Positions 7,842 through 17,836 of a DNA stretch of 64,000 nucleotides are shown piece by piece. The notes beneath the pieces were generated by a model, which saw nothing but the letters and a program-made list of their open reading frames with translations, ran no database searches and was not told the DNA's origin. Made by a program: the position numbers and the translations under genes. The DNA is from Propionispira raffinosivorans DSM 20765 (GTDB lineage: Bacteria; Bacillota; Negativicutes; Selenomonadales; Selenomonadaceae). The stretch is from contig NZ_KB905847.1 of NCBI RefSeq assembly GCF_000381065.1, positions 62,001-126,000 of the forward strand. Reading direction: 5' to 3'. Every line of letters begins with the position of its first letter. Position 1 is the stretch's first letter.

Positions 7842-9530
7842 ATGAAACTTACGATTGGTAAACAGATTTCAGCAACTTGTATCATGATTATTGCTATCTT
7901 TATGATAATGGATGTGTACATGTATTATCGTTTGATAAATGTTGAGCAGACGTATCAAACTCTATTAACAGATTCTACAGAGTTTACCAGTGCCGCAAAA
8001 GATATTCGCGCACAGCTTTGGATACGCAATACACACATACGAAATTATATATTGACGGGTGATAAAGCCTATTTAAAACAGAGTGATGATGTGAAAAAAT
8101 TGACAGACGATAAGGTTAATGAGCTAGAATCTTCTATGAATTTTTCTCAAGCGAAAAAAGAAATAGGAATACTAAAATTAGCTCTGACCGAGTATGATAA
8201 GACGTTGAATCAGGGAAATGAAGTTCGTGATAAATTAGGTATTGAAGGGACCTTGAAATTTTTGTCGGCTTCTGGGAAACGGGCTGATGGAATGGATAAA
8301 GTCATTGATGGTTTTACGAATTTTGTGGGAGCGGAAATTAACGCAAGGATCGATCAAACAAAAGCGGAACAAAAACAGGCAAGTGTAATTTTAGTTGTAT
8401 GCAATTTATTGACTTTGATTTTTGCTGTTTTGGCATCCATTATTTTAGCACGGAAAATATCACGACCCGTGGCGATGATGGCAGGTGTTGCCGGAAAAGT
8501 TGCCGGTGGTGATTTGCGGTCAGAGGATGTTGGCTATCATTCGAATGATGAAATCGGTGATATGGCTAAAGCAATTCAGGAAATGGTTACACGCCTGCGT
8601 AGTATGGTCCAGCAAGTTGTGCTTACGGCTAAAGATGTCGCAGCAGCTAGTAATCAATTAAATTTGGTTTCGGATCAATCGGCACAAGCGGCACAGGAAA
8701 TTGCGGACACGACTACTCAATTAGCCGAAGGTGCGGTGAGACAAACCACTGAAATGAATCAGGTTGTCAGTGTTGTGGGGGACATGGTAGATAATATTGG
8801 CAATGTTGCTGATAATGCAGTGCGTTTGTCACAGCGGGCTACGAAAACCGCGGATGTTGCAGTACAAGGGAAAAATGCGGTGGCTAAAGTCGGATCGCAG
8901 ATGCAATTGATTAATGATTCCGTGAACCAGTCTGCAGATGGTGTTAAAAATCTAGGTGAAAGTTCAAAACAAATTGGCGAAATTGTTCAAGTTATTAGTG
9001 AAATTTCAAGTCAAACCAATTTATTAGCTTTGAATGCGGCGATTGAAGCGGCAAGAGCCGGTGAGCATGGCCGTGGTTTTGCAGTTGTTGCTGGTGAGGT
9101 AAAAAAATTGGCGGATCAGTCTCAAAAAGCAGCGCAGAGTATTACAGAACTTATCAATGATATACAAGTACGTATCCATTCGGTGGTTGAAATGATGGAA
9201 AAGGGCAGTGTCGATGTACAAAATGGAACGACTGAAATGATGTCAACCCTCGAGCAATTTAATAACATTGCAACACTTATACAGGAACTTGATCAGCAAG
9301 TCGGCGATATCACCAAGGGAACCGCAAATGCATCCACCTCAGGTACTCGAGTTTTGGATTCCATTGAAATGGTTAAAAAAATGGTTGGGAAAACGGTTTC
9401 GGGGACACACTCTATTTCGGCTGCAACCGAGCAGCAGCTGGCATCCATTGAAGAAATTTCATCTTCGAGCAGTTTGCTGGCAAAACAGGCAAAAAAATTG
9501 GAATCAATGATGGATCGGTTTAAACTTTAA
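7842..9530 (+). CDS. Methyl-accepting chemotaxis protein
   Basis: A 562-residue transmembrane chemoreceptor. It has TM1 near residues 8-28, an all-helical periplasmic four-helix-bundle sensor, TM2 ([18 protein letters not shown]), a HAMP domain ([20 protein letters not shown]) and a cytoplasmic signalling hairpin whose tip contains [19 protein letters not shown] chose ATG 7842, which has GGTGGAG upstream, over an in-frame ATG at 7791 without a ribosome site. A TRAP-type binding protein follows 36 bases later with no terminator between, which suggests one transcript and possibly ligand delivery by that protein. Confidence 0.92.
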   Translation: MKLTIGKQISATCIMIIAIFMIMDVYMYYRLINVEQTYQTLLTDSTEFTSAAKDIRAQLWIRNTHIRNYILTGDKAYLKQSDDVKKLTDDKVNELESSMNFSQAKKEIGILKLALTEYDKTLNQGNEVRDKLGIEGTLKFLSASGKRADGMDKVIDGFTNFVGAEINARIDQTKAEQKQASVILVVCNLLTLIFAVLASIILARKISRPVAMMAGVAGKVAGGDLRSEDVGYHSNDEIGDMAKAIQEMVTRLRSMVQQVVLTAKDVAAASNQLNLVSDQSAQAAQEIADTTTQLAEGAVRQTTEMNQVVSVVGDMVDNIGNVADNAVRLSQRATKTADVAVQGKNAVAKVGSQMQLINDSVNQSADGVKNLGESSKQIGEIVQVISEISSQTNLLALNAAIEAARAGEHGRGFAVVAGEVKKLADQSQKAAQSITELINDIQVRIHSVVEMMEKGSVDVQNGTTEMMSTLEQFNNIATLIQELDQQVGDITKGTANASTSGTRVLDSIEMVKKMVGKTVSGTHSISAATEQQLASIEEISSSSSLLAKQAKKLESMMDRFKL

Positions 9531-9565
9531 TTTATTTAATACAGTTGATGGAGGTTTACGGGAAT

Positions 9566-10549
9566 ATGATGAGGAAAACTGTTTTATTGCTGCTGGTTAT
9601 TTCTTTGCTTGTTCTTATATCTGGCTGTGGCAGTTCAGATAAAGAGAAAAATGCGACGATCATTTTAAAAGCAAATGATGTACATACAGACGATTACCCA
9701 ACGACACAAAGCACAAAATATATGGGGAAGCTACTGGAAGAGCGGAGTAATGGCCGGATTAAATTGCAAATCTATTCAGATGGGCAGCTAGGGGATGGCA
9801 AGGTAATTGAAGATGCTATGGCTGAGGGGGTCATTGATATCGATCGGGAAGGTATTGATCGTTATGCAAGTCAGATTCCGACGCTGCAGGCCTTCATTAT
9901 GCCTTACGTATTTCGTGACTCAGCGCATGTATGGAGAGTGCTTGAGGGGCCTATTGGTGAGCGGGTCAAAAGTGAATTAAAAGATAAAGATAAGGTAGTT
10001 TTGGCCTTTTATGATTCAGGTATGCGAAGTTTTTATGCTATGAAACCGATTATGAAACCGGAAGACCTTAATGGAATGCAGCTCAGGGTACTAAGTGGTG
10101 ATGTGTTTGAAAATATGCTGGGAATATTGCAAGCGCAGAGTGTGGCGCTAGGGTATAATGATATTTATCCAGCATTGCAGGTGGGGAAAATCACTGGAGC
10201 TGAAAATAATATACCGAGTTATTTAAGTGCAAAACATTTTGAAATTGCTAAATATTATACCTTGGATGAGCATATGGCAATTCCAGAAATCCTGTTTATC
10301 AGTAAACAATCCTGGGATAAGTTAAGTCCGGATGATCAAAAATTATTAGCAGAGTGCGGTGCGGAAGCTGGTCAATATGAACGGAAATTATGGGATGATT
10401 TCACAAAGAAGGGGATGGATGAATTACAAAAGCAGGGTGTACAGTTTATTAAACCGGATAAAGCGGCTTTTACAAATGCCATGCAGCCGTTATATGAAAA
10501 ATACCCCAATTTAGTGCCAATTATCAAAGAAATCCAAGCCGTACAGTGA
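9566..10549 (+). CDS. TRAP-type (DctP family) solute-binding lipoprotein, no permease nearby
   Basis: A 327-residue DctP-family binding protein for small organic acids. It has a lipoprotein signal (hydrophobic run ending LVLISGCG, with Cys as lipidation site). Family features include GRIKLQIYSDGQLGD, the carboxylate-binding Arg region with GMQLRVLSGD, and GAENNIPSYLS. ATG 9566 follows GGAGG by eleven bases; a TTG at 9545 is less likely. No dctQ or dctM is in the window, and the gene is cotranscribed with the chemoreceptor upstream, so it may serve sensing rather than transport. Confidence 0.88.
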   Translation: MMRKTVLLLLVISLLVLISGCGSSDKEKNATIILKANDVHTDDYPTTQSTKYMGKLLEERSNGRIKLQIYSDGQLGDGKVIEDAMAEGVIDIDREGIDRYASQIPTLQAFIMPYVFRDSAHVWRVLEGPIGERVKSELKDKDKVVLAFYDSGMRSFYAMKPIMKPEDLNGMQLRVLSGDVFENMLGILQAQSVALGYNDIYPALQVGKITGAENNIPSYLSAKHFEIAKYYTLDEHMAIPEILFISKQSWDKLSPDDQKLLAECGAEAGQYERKLWDDFTKKGMDELQKQGVQFIKPDKAAFTNAMQPLYEKYPNLVPIIKEIQAVQ

Positions 10550-10550
10550 T

Positions 10551-10590
10551 AAATAAGACCTCTCAGCTTTTTTGCTGAGAGGTCTTATTT
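10551..10590. terminator. Bidirectional terminator
   Basis: A perfect 17-bp stem AAATAAGACCTCTCAGC with its complement and a T6 loop separates convergent dctP and the AnfO-family gene. Confidence 0.9.
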
Positions 10591-10609
10591 AGTATGGTTA
10601 CGTATTTAT

Positions 10610-11245
10610 TTATGCTTTGTTTTTTGGTAGACATATTTTATGTGAAATCGTTACCAGACAGGTGTCTCGATTCTTTTTTGTCGTAATATCATATTGTGAT
10701 TTAAATTCTTTTGTATCAAGCCATGGCGGCAGGTGGGAACAGATAAAGTCCAGTTTGATAAAGGGTGTGTTTTTCAAAAATGGCTGTAAGGCTCTTTTGG
10801 ATGAGATATCGGGATGTGTAGTTTGGAGCTGGATTAAATCTAAAAAATAAATACCATCTACGGTTTTTACAGGACCTAATGCAGTGTCTGACTGTTCACT
10901 GTTTTCGTGTTCAGAGCGATAAACATCAGCGACTATTTCATCGAAGTCTTGCGGTGTAAAGTTCGTCATTTCGAAAATATGAAAGCCCATTCGGTCAAAG
11001 ATATGAAAAGGGAGACCATTAATCGAAGGACTGAGAATGATTTTACAGTCTTCTAATTTTGTGATTAAATTGCGAATCTGATTACGAAGATCTTCTAAAT
11101 TACTTTTAAAATTGAATTGTACAGGAATTTCTTTGCGTAACTGCCATGTATCATCTTGCTTTTGATAGAGCAAGATAATCGTTGTTTCGCTCAGTGCAGC
11201 AAAATTTTTGGCTGTGTTTGTTGTTATAGAAATTTTGTCCAACAT
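10610..11245 (-). CDS. AnfO-like nitrogenase accessory protein
   Basis: A 211-residue soluble protein that resembles the AnfO family, first described with iron-only nitrogenase. Recognisable stretches are GLPFHIFDRMGFHIFE near residues 96-111 and the C-terminal block with CSHLPPW and TISHKICLP. AnfO's biochemical role is not established, though a heme- or metal-related accessory role has been suggested. It is divergent from nifH and 515 bases from it. No anfHDGK or vnf genes are in the window, so if the assignment holds it accompanies a Mo-nitrogenase. The family call is from memory of the motif, not a search. Confidence 0.6.
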   Translation of the reverse strand: MLDKISITTNTAKNFAALSETTIILLYQKQDDTWQLRKEIPVQFNFKSNLEDLRNQIRNLITKLEDCKIILSPSINGLPFHIFDRMGFHIFEMTNFTPQDFDEIVADVYRSEHENSEQSDTALGPVKTVDGIYFLDLIQLQTTHPDISSKRALQPFLKNTPFIKLDFICSHLPPWLDTKEFKSQYDITTKKNRDTCLVTISHKICLPKNKA

Positions 11246-11497
11246 GAGTTTACATTCCTTTCATTAATCAATGATTTATTTATAAAATATAGGCTACACT
11301 GTATAAAAAGTCAAGCGGAAAGATTGTATACAAAATATTTATAAAAACTTGAAAATTTCTTCGACGAATAAAATAAAGTAAATATATAGAATGTATTAAT
11401 TTTTAAAGTAAAAAGAGGACACTTCTTGTTTAGTAAGCTATGAATACAAATGACAGAAAATTTAAAAAAGAGAGGATTTTTTTTACATAAAATGGAA

Positions 11498-11526
11498 TTG
11501 ACAAAGATATTTTTATAATCTATAGT
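11498..11526 (+). promoter_or_regulatory. nifH promoter (sigma70-type)
   Basis: TTGACA (11498-11503), 17 bases, TATAGT (11521-11526). Transcription would start near 11532, about 230 bases before nifH. No -24/-12 sigma54 element is seen, in line with Firmicute nif regulation. The rest of the 11246-11760 gap holds only the leader described below. Confidence 0.7.
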
Positions 11527-11595
11527 TATCACATCGAAGGGAAATTGCCCTGAGATTTATAAACAGGAAATAAAAAATTTATGTTGATGCAATGA

Positions 11596-12582
<987 letters not shown>

Positions 12583-12617
12583 AAATTTACAGTTGAGATA
12601 AGAAGGGGGATATGATT

Positions 12618-12944
12618 ATGATTATGATAAGGGCGGTTGTCAGACCCGAAAAATCGGGGCTTGTTTTATCAGAATTATTGGATGCTGGTTATGTTGGTGT
12701 AACGAAAGAAGAAGTTTATGGTCGTGGTCGCCAAAAAGGAATTATTGTTGGTGAAGTTCATTATGATGAACTGCCAAAAGAACTTTTGATTATTATTGCC
12801 GAAGATGCCGATAAAGAAGACATTATAAAAATTATTATGAGAAATGCGAAAACCGGTGAGAATGGCAACTTCGGTGATGGCCGAATTTTCATCACACCAG
12901 TTGATGAAGCGTACACGATTAGTTCTGGAAAAGCTGGGCTATAA
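12618..12944 (+). CDS. nifI1: Nitrogenase PII-like regulator NifI1
   Basis: A PII-family protein of about 108 residues placed between nifH and nifD, as in archaea and anaerobic bacteria. NifI1 and NifI2 form a complex that binds NifDK and switches nitrogenase off when ammonium rises, relieved by 2-oxoglutarate and ATP. A PII core is visible, with T-loop residues around YGRGRQKGI and a C-terminal GNFGDGRIFITPVDEAYTI. Of three nearby ATGs (12612, 12618, 12624), 12618 is best spaced from AAGGGGGA. Confidence 0.92.
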   Translation: MIMIRAVVRPEKSGLVLSELLDAGYVGVTKEEVYGRGRQKGIIVGEVHYDELPKELLIIIAEDADKEDIIKIIMRNAKTGENGNFGDGRIFITPVDEAYTISSGKAGL

Positions 12945-12961
12945 GAGAGGATGGGTGGCAA

Positions 12962-13354
12962 ATGAAAGAAATAATGGCTTTTATACGCTTGAATATGGTC
13001 AATCCAACCAAGCATGCACTGGCAAAAGTCGGTTATCCGTCCTTTACTTGCTCGAAGGCGGTAGGACGAGGTAAAAGACCGCTGGCCGCAGAAGCAATTC
13101 AGGTTATTATGGAAAATGCAGGTTCGGTTCCCGCCGATGAAATAGGGGAACATTTATCAGAAGGTATCCGTTTGGTGCCGCGTCGTTCTTTTTCTTTGAT
13201 TGTGGATGATGAACAAGTGGCTTTGGCTGTGAAAACTATTATTCAAGTAAATCAAACAGGAACACCAGGAGATGGCAGGTTGTTTGTGATGCCGGTTGCG
13301 GAAGGCTATAATATTAGAACTGGTGAACGCCAGATAAAAGAACTTGACCGATAG
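12962..13354 (+). CDS. nifI2: Nitrogenase PII-like regulator NifI2
   Basis: A 130-residue partner of NifI1. The opening MKEIMAFIRLNMVNPTKHAL and the block PGDGRLFVMPVAEGYNIRTGE are typical of NifI2. The T-loop region is longer than in NifI1. It starts 17 bases after nifI1 and ends 12 bases before nifD, so all are one operon. Confidence 0.92.
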   Translation: MKEIMAFIRLNMVNPTKHALAKVGYPSFTCSKAVGRGKRPLAAEAIQVIMENAGSVPADEIGEHLSEGIRLVPRRSFSLIVDDEQVALAVKTIIQVNQTGTPGDGRLFVMPVAEGYNIRTGERQIKELDR

Positions 13355-13366
13355 GGGGCGAACAGC

Positions 13367-14956
13367 GTGAATGAACGCGAGAAAATTTTAGATAAATATT
13401 CAGCAAAAGTTTTTAAAAATCGTAAAGATCATGTTGTCCAATTTGACAATGCGGGAATGCCAAAAGAAATTGCTGCCAATAGTCGCTCCATTCCTGGTCT
13501 TATGAGTAATCGGGGCTGTTGTTATGCAGGTTGTAAAGGTGTTGTACTAGGGCCGCTGCGAGATGTTGTAGTTTTAACCCATGGACCAATTGGCTGCGGA
13601 TTTTATAGCTGGGGGACACGACGCAATAAAGCAAAATCTGAAGATGGCAAGAGTTATATTCAGTATTGTTTTTCGACGGATATGCAGGAAGCGGATATTG
13701 TTTTCGGTGGTGAAAAGAAACTGAGACAGGCAATAGAGGAAGCTATGGAACTATTTAATCCAAGCTGCATCATGATTTGCTCTACCTGTCCGGTCGGTCT
13801 GATTGGTGATGATATCAACGCTGTCGCAACTTGGGCTGAAGAAAAATTCAAAATTAAATGTGTGGCCTATAGCTGCGAGGGCTATAAAGGTGTCAGCCAA
13901 TCAGCCGGGCATCATATCGCCAACAATGGGTTAATGAAATCCATTATCGGAACTGGTGATGCACCACTGACGAAGAAATATTCCGTGAATATTCTTGGTG
14001 AATATAATATTGGCGGCGATGGCTGGGAAACAGAACGGTTGCTCGAAAAAATCGGGTATGAAGTGGTATCGATTTTTACCGGGGACGGCAGCTATGAAGC
14101 CATTAAAAATGCTCATACGGCGAATTTGAATCTCGTACAGTGTCATCGTTCCATCAATTACATTGCTGAAATGATGAAAACAAAATATGGGATTGATTGG
14201 CTGAAAGTGAATTTTATCGGGATTGATGAAACGATTCGTACTTTACGGGAAATTGCTGTTTACTTCAACGATCCGACCCTGATTGCAAATACTGAAACAG
14301 TTATTGCTGAGGAATTGGAAGAAGTGGCAGAAGCCAGAGAATATTATCAAGAAAAACTCCATGGGAAAACCGCAGCTGTTTTTGTTGGGGGCTCTAGATC
14401 ACATCATTATCAAATGTTGTTAGCTGATTTTGGCATGAAGACCATTATTGCGGGTTATGAATTTGCCCATCGTGACGATTATGAAGGGATGGAAGTTCGA
14501 CCAAATGTAAAAGTTGATGCTGATAGTCGTAATATCGAAGAACTGACGATGACGCCTGACGATAAATACTATCATCTATCAGTTGACAAAGAACGTTTTG
14601 ATGCGTTGAAGTTGACCACGGAGCTTGAGTATTATAAAGGTATGTTCAAGGATATGGGTGACGGTACGATTGCGCTTGATGATTTCAATCATTATGAAAC
14701 AGAAAAATTATTGGAATTGTTTCATCCCAATATTTTTTATTCTGGTATCAAAGATAAATATATGATTCAAAAATCGGGGACACCATCCAGACAAATGCAT
14801 TCGTATGATTATAGCGGCCCGTATGCGGGGTTCAAAGGTGCTATCAAATTTGCCAGTGATACGTATATGAGTTTATTTACACCAGCTTGGCAGTATATTA
14901 CGCCGCCATGGCGCATGCAGCCAACGCTTGAAGGAAAAGTAGGAGGTGCAGACTAA
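13367..14956 (+). CDS. nifD: Mo-nitrogenase alpha subunit NifD
   Basis: A 529-residue catalytic subunit. P-cluster cysteines are in the GCCYAGCKG, HGPIGCGF and CSTCPVG segments. FeMo-cofactor ligands are the Cys of NLVQCHRSINYI and the His of MHSYDYSGPYAGFKG. The length matches the clostridial form, which carries a ~50-residue insertion (around residues 385-440 here) absent from Azotobacter NifD. GTG start with AGGGGGCG upstream. The stop overlaps the nifK start (TAATG). The Mo-type rather than V- or Fe-only type follows from nifE/nifN and these motifs. Confidence 0.97.
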   Translation: MNEREKILDKYSAKVFKNRKDHVVQFDNAGMPKEIAANSRSIPGLMSNRGCCYAGCKGVVLGPLRDVVVLTHGPIGCGFYSWGTRRNKAKSEDGKSYIQYCFSTDMQEADIVFGGEKKLRQAIEEAMELFNPSCIMICSTCPVGLIGDDINAVATWAEEKFKIKCVAYSCEGYKGVSQSAGHHIANNGLMKSIIGTGDAPLTKKYSVNILGEYNIGGDGWETERLLEKIGYEVVSIFTGDGSYEAIKNAHTANLNLVQCHRSINYIAEMMKTKYGIDWLKVNFIGIDETIRTLREIAVYFNDPTLIANTETVIAEELEEVAEAREYYQEKLHGKTAAVFVGGSRSHHYQMLLADFGMKTIIAGYEFAHRDDYEGMEVRPNVKVDADSRNIEELTMTPDDKYYHLSVDKERFDALKLTTELEYYKGMFKDMGDGTIALDDFNHYETEKLLELFHPNIFYSGIKDKYMIQKSGTPSRQMHSYDYSGPYAGFKGAIKFASDTYMSLFTPAWQYITPPWRMQPTLEGKVGGAD

Positions 14957-16320
14957 TGCTGGATTTAACACCAAAAAAAATAATTGAACGTACGGCATTG
15001 CGCATCAACCCTTGTAAAACATGCCAACCAGTTGGTGCTATGTATGCGGCACTTGGAGTACATCGTTGTATGCCGCATAGCCATGGCTCACAGGGTTGTT
15101 GTTCCTATCACAGAACGTTTTTAGCTCGGCATTTCAAGGAACCGGCAATTGCAACAACGAGTGCTTTCACCGAAGGTACATCGGTATTTGGCGGCGGGAG
15201 CAATGTTAAACAATCCGTAAAAAATATTTTTGAAATCTATGATCCAGATATTATTGCGGTGCATACGACTTGTCTAAGTGAAACCATTGGTGACGATTTA
15301 AATACGTATATTCAACAGATGGACATTCCTGAAGGTAAAATCGTTGTGCATACGAATACACCAAGTTATGCGGGATCGCATGTTAATGGATTTTTCAATA
15401 TGATGTGTGGGTTTATTAAATATTTGTCTAAAGCTACAGCCGTTAAAAATGGTAAAATTGGTATTTTTCCGGGGTTTGTCAATCCTGGAGATATGCGTGA
15501 AATGAAACGGTTGGCAAAATTATTAAAGGCTGAATTTATCATGTTTCCTGATACCAGCGGCGTCTTAGATGCACCGATGACTGGCGAATATGAAATGTAT
15601 CCTAAAGGCGGCACGACAATTCCTGAGATTGTTTCTTTAGGTGATTGTGAAAAGATACTAGCACTGGGCGAGCTTACCAGTATGGAACCAGCTATCGAAT
15701 TGAAACGTAAATGTGAAGTTGACTTTGATTCTTTGCCGCTGCCAATTGGCATTCAGGCAACGGATGCATATGTTATGGCGCTGTCACATTTTTCACAGCA
15801 GGAAGTTCCCGCTGCATTAGAAGAAGAACGCGGCCAATTAGTTGATATTATGATGGATGCGCATGCAAACTTTGATAAGAAGTCTGTAGCAATTTATGGT
15901 GATCCTGATACAGTTTTAGGGTTGGCTGCATTTGTTTTAGAAATGGGTATGATTCCTAAATACTTGTTGACTGGTACACCGAATGAAAAATTCATGACAA
16001 AAGCCAATGCTTTATTTGAAAAATTTGGTGTTACTGGCTGCAAAGCCAAAGCAAATGGTGATTTGTTTGAGCTGCACCAATGGATAAAAAATGATCCGGT
16101 GGATTTGCTTTTGGGTACGACACATGGTAAACAGATTGCCAAAGCGGAAGATATTCCATTGGTTAGAGCTGGTTTTCCGATTATCGATCGTTATGTACAT
16201 TCTTATATGCCGCTTGTCGGGTATAGAGGGGCAATGCGTCTTTTGGAACTCATCTGCAATGCCTTGATGGATCGTCGTGATCGTGATGCAAAAGATGAAG
16301 ATTTAGAAATGGTTATGTAA
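14956..16320 (+). CDS. nifK: Mo-nitrogenase beta subunit NifK
   Basis: A 454-residue subunit that shares the P-cluster with NifD. Cysteines lie in NPCKTCQPVGAMYAALG, HGSQGCCSYHRT and TTCLSETIGDD. It lacks the ~50-residue N-terminal extension of proteobacterial NifK, as in Clostridium pasteurianum. It overlaps nifD by one base and uses AGGAGG. Transcription seems to end or be reset in the gap before nifE, which has its own promoter. Confidence 0.97.
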   Translation: MLDLTPKKIIERTALRINPCKTCQPVGAMYAALGVHRCMPHSHGSQGCCSYHRTFLARHFKEPAIATTSAFTEGTSVFGGGSNVKQSVKNIFEIYDPDIIAVHTTCLSETIGDDLNTYIQQMDIPEGKIVVHTNTPSYAGSHVNGFFNMMCGFIKYLSKATAVKNGKIGIFPGFVNPGDMREMKRLAKLLKAEFIMFPDTSGVLDAPMTGEYEMYPKGGTTIPEIVSLGDCEKILALGELTSMEPAIELKRKCEVDFDSLPLPIGIQATDAYVMALSHFSQQEVPAALEEERGQLVDIMMDAHANFDKKSVAIYGDPDTVLGLAAFVLEMGMIPKYLLTGTPNEKFMTKANALFEKFGVTGCKAKANGDLFELHQWIKNDPVDLLLGTTHGKQIAKAEDIPLVRAGFPIIDRYVHSYMPLVGYRGAMRLLELICNALMDRRDRDAKDEDLEMVM

Positions 16321-16337
16321 AGATTCGTAAAAAATAC

Positions 16338-16366
16338 TTGACATTAAAAAAGAATTTGCCTAATAT
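16338..16366 (+). promoter_or_regulatory. nifE promoter (sigma70-type)
   Basis: TTGACA, exactly 17 bases, TAATAT. Predicted start near 16373, upstream of a leader terminator. Confidence 0.75.
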
Positions 16367-16402
16367 GAATATATAACTAAAAACTTTAAATCGTTGAGCC
16401 GA

Positions 16403-16452
16403 AGACCTTTAATACAATGAAGTATTTCATTTGTGTTAAAGGTCTTTTTATT
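16403..16452 (+). terminator. Leader terminator (attenuator) before nifE
   Basis: AAGACCTTTAATACAA pairs with TTGTGTTAAAGGTCTT (one G-U) and is followed by a T-rich run. It lies between the nifE promoter and nifE, so it can attenuate nifE transcription as well as end nifK read-through. Confidence 0.7.
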
Positions 16453-16472
16453 TTTAACTGGGAGGGATAGCT

Positions 16473-17810
16473 ATGGGCGCTGGAATCTTAGAAGAAAGAA
16501 AAGAGTCTATTTTGGTGAAAGACCATTGCAGCGGCAATGGAAAAGGCATTCAATGTGAGACACAAAGTGTCTCAGGAGCCGTCAGCCAGCGAGCTTGTGT
16601 ATATTGCGGCGCCAGAGTAGTTTTGAACCCGATTACCGATGCTTATCATATCGTGCATGGTCCGATTGGCTGTGCCAGCTATACTTGGGATATCAGAGGA
16701 AGTCTATCCAGCGGCAGTGATATTTACCGCAATAGTTTTTCTACGGATTTGCGTGAACTTGATGTTATTTTCGGTGGTGAAAAGAAGTTGACTTCGGCTA
16801 TCGATGAGATTGTTGCCTTGCATAAACCAAAATTGATTTTTGTTTATGCAACTTGTATTGTTGGCGTAATTGGTGATGATGTTGAAGCTGTCTGTAAGGC
16901 GGCCAGCGCCAAATACAATCTTTGCGTTATCCCAATTAAAGCACCAGGTTTTTCTGGAACGAAGACGTTAGGTTATAAGATGGCTTGTAATGCAATTATG
17001 GAAGTAATCAAGCCACATGTAAAAGTTGGGCAGATCAAAAAAGGAATCAATATTTTAGGTGATTTCAATTTAGCCGGTGAAATGTGGATCATTAAAAATT
17101 ATTTTGATAAAATTGGGGTAAAAGTCATTTCAACGATTACGGGTGATGCTTCCTATGATACGTTAATTCAGGCTTCCACTGCAGAATTGAATATAGTGCA
17201 GTGTGCAGGTTCCAGTACGTATCTGGCGACTCGTATGGAGGAAGAACTCAATATTCCCTATATTAAAGTGAGCTTTTTTGGTGTGGAAGACACGACAAGT
17301 TCATTGCTTCGAGTTGCACAGGCAGTTGGTGATGCCCAGACGTTAGCACGGACTGAAACTTTTGTACAAGAACAGAGTAAAATCGCCCAAGAATTTCTAG
17401 AAAAATACAAACGAAATTTTATTGGCAAAAAAGCAGCGATTTATGTTGGTGGTGGATTTAAAGCGATTTCACTGATTCGCCAATTTAATGAAATGGGTAT
17501 AAAAACGGTAGTTGTTGGTACGCAAACGGGCAAAAAAGAAGATTATGATATTATTGAAAGTCTGGTTGAAGATGATACCGTTATTTTGGACGATACCAAT
17601 CCAGCAGAACTAGAAAAATTTATGAAAGAAAAAGAAGCCGATATTTTGGTCGGTGGTGTTAAGGAACGACCGTTGGCCTATAAACTTGGCATTGCATTTT
17701 GTGATCATAATCATGAGCGTAAACATGCACTTGGTGGTTATGAGGGCGTTATTAATTTTACACAGGAAGTAAATTTAACAATGAATAGTCCGGTTTGGCG
17801 CTATTTATAA
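16473..17810 (+). CDS. nifE: FeMo-cofactor scaffold protein NifE
   Basis: A 445-residue NifD homologue that forms the NifEN scaffold on which the NifB product is matured with Mo and homocitrate. It keeps ACVYCGARVVLNPITDA, HGPIGCASYTWD and YATCIVGVIGDD cysteine regions. NifD's cofactor His motif is replaced near the C-terminus by DHNHERKHALGGYEGV. GGGAGGG ribosome site. First gene of the second nif block. Confidence 0.95.
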   Translation: MGAGILEERKESILVKDHCSGNGKGIQCETQSVSGAVSQRACVYCGARVVLNPITDAYHIVHGPIGCASYTWDIRGSLSSGSDIYRNSFSTDLRELDVIFGGEKKLTSAIDEIVALHKPKLIFVYATCIVGVIGDDVEAVCKAASAKYNLCVIPIKAPGFSGTKTLGYKMACNAIMEVIKPHVKVGQIKKGINILGDFNLAGEMWIIKNYFDKIGVKVISTITGDASYDTLIQASTAELNIVQCAGSSTYLATRMEEELNIPYIKVSFFGVEDTTSSLLRVAQAVGDAQTLARTETFVQEQSKIAQEFLEKYKRNFIGKKAAIYVGGGFKAISLIRQFNEMGIKTVVVGTQTGKKEDYDIIESLVEDDTVILDDTNPAELEKFMKEKEADILVGGVKERPLAYKLGIAFCDHNHERKHALGGYEGVINFTQEVNLTMNSPVWRYL

Positions 17811-17836
17811 AAAGATGATAAAAAGGGGCTGGTCTT

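Noticed and set aside
11311..11532. 73-residue reverse-strand open frame upstream of nifH
   Set aside because: Low-complexity Phe/Tyr/Lys-rich translation of AT-rich DNA, overlapping the nifH promoter.
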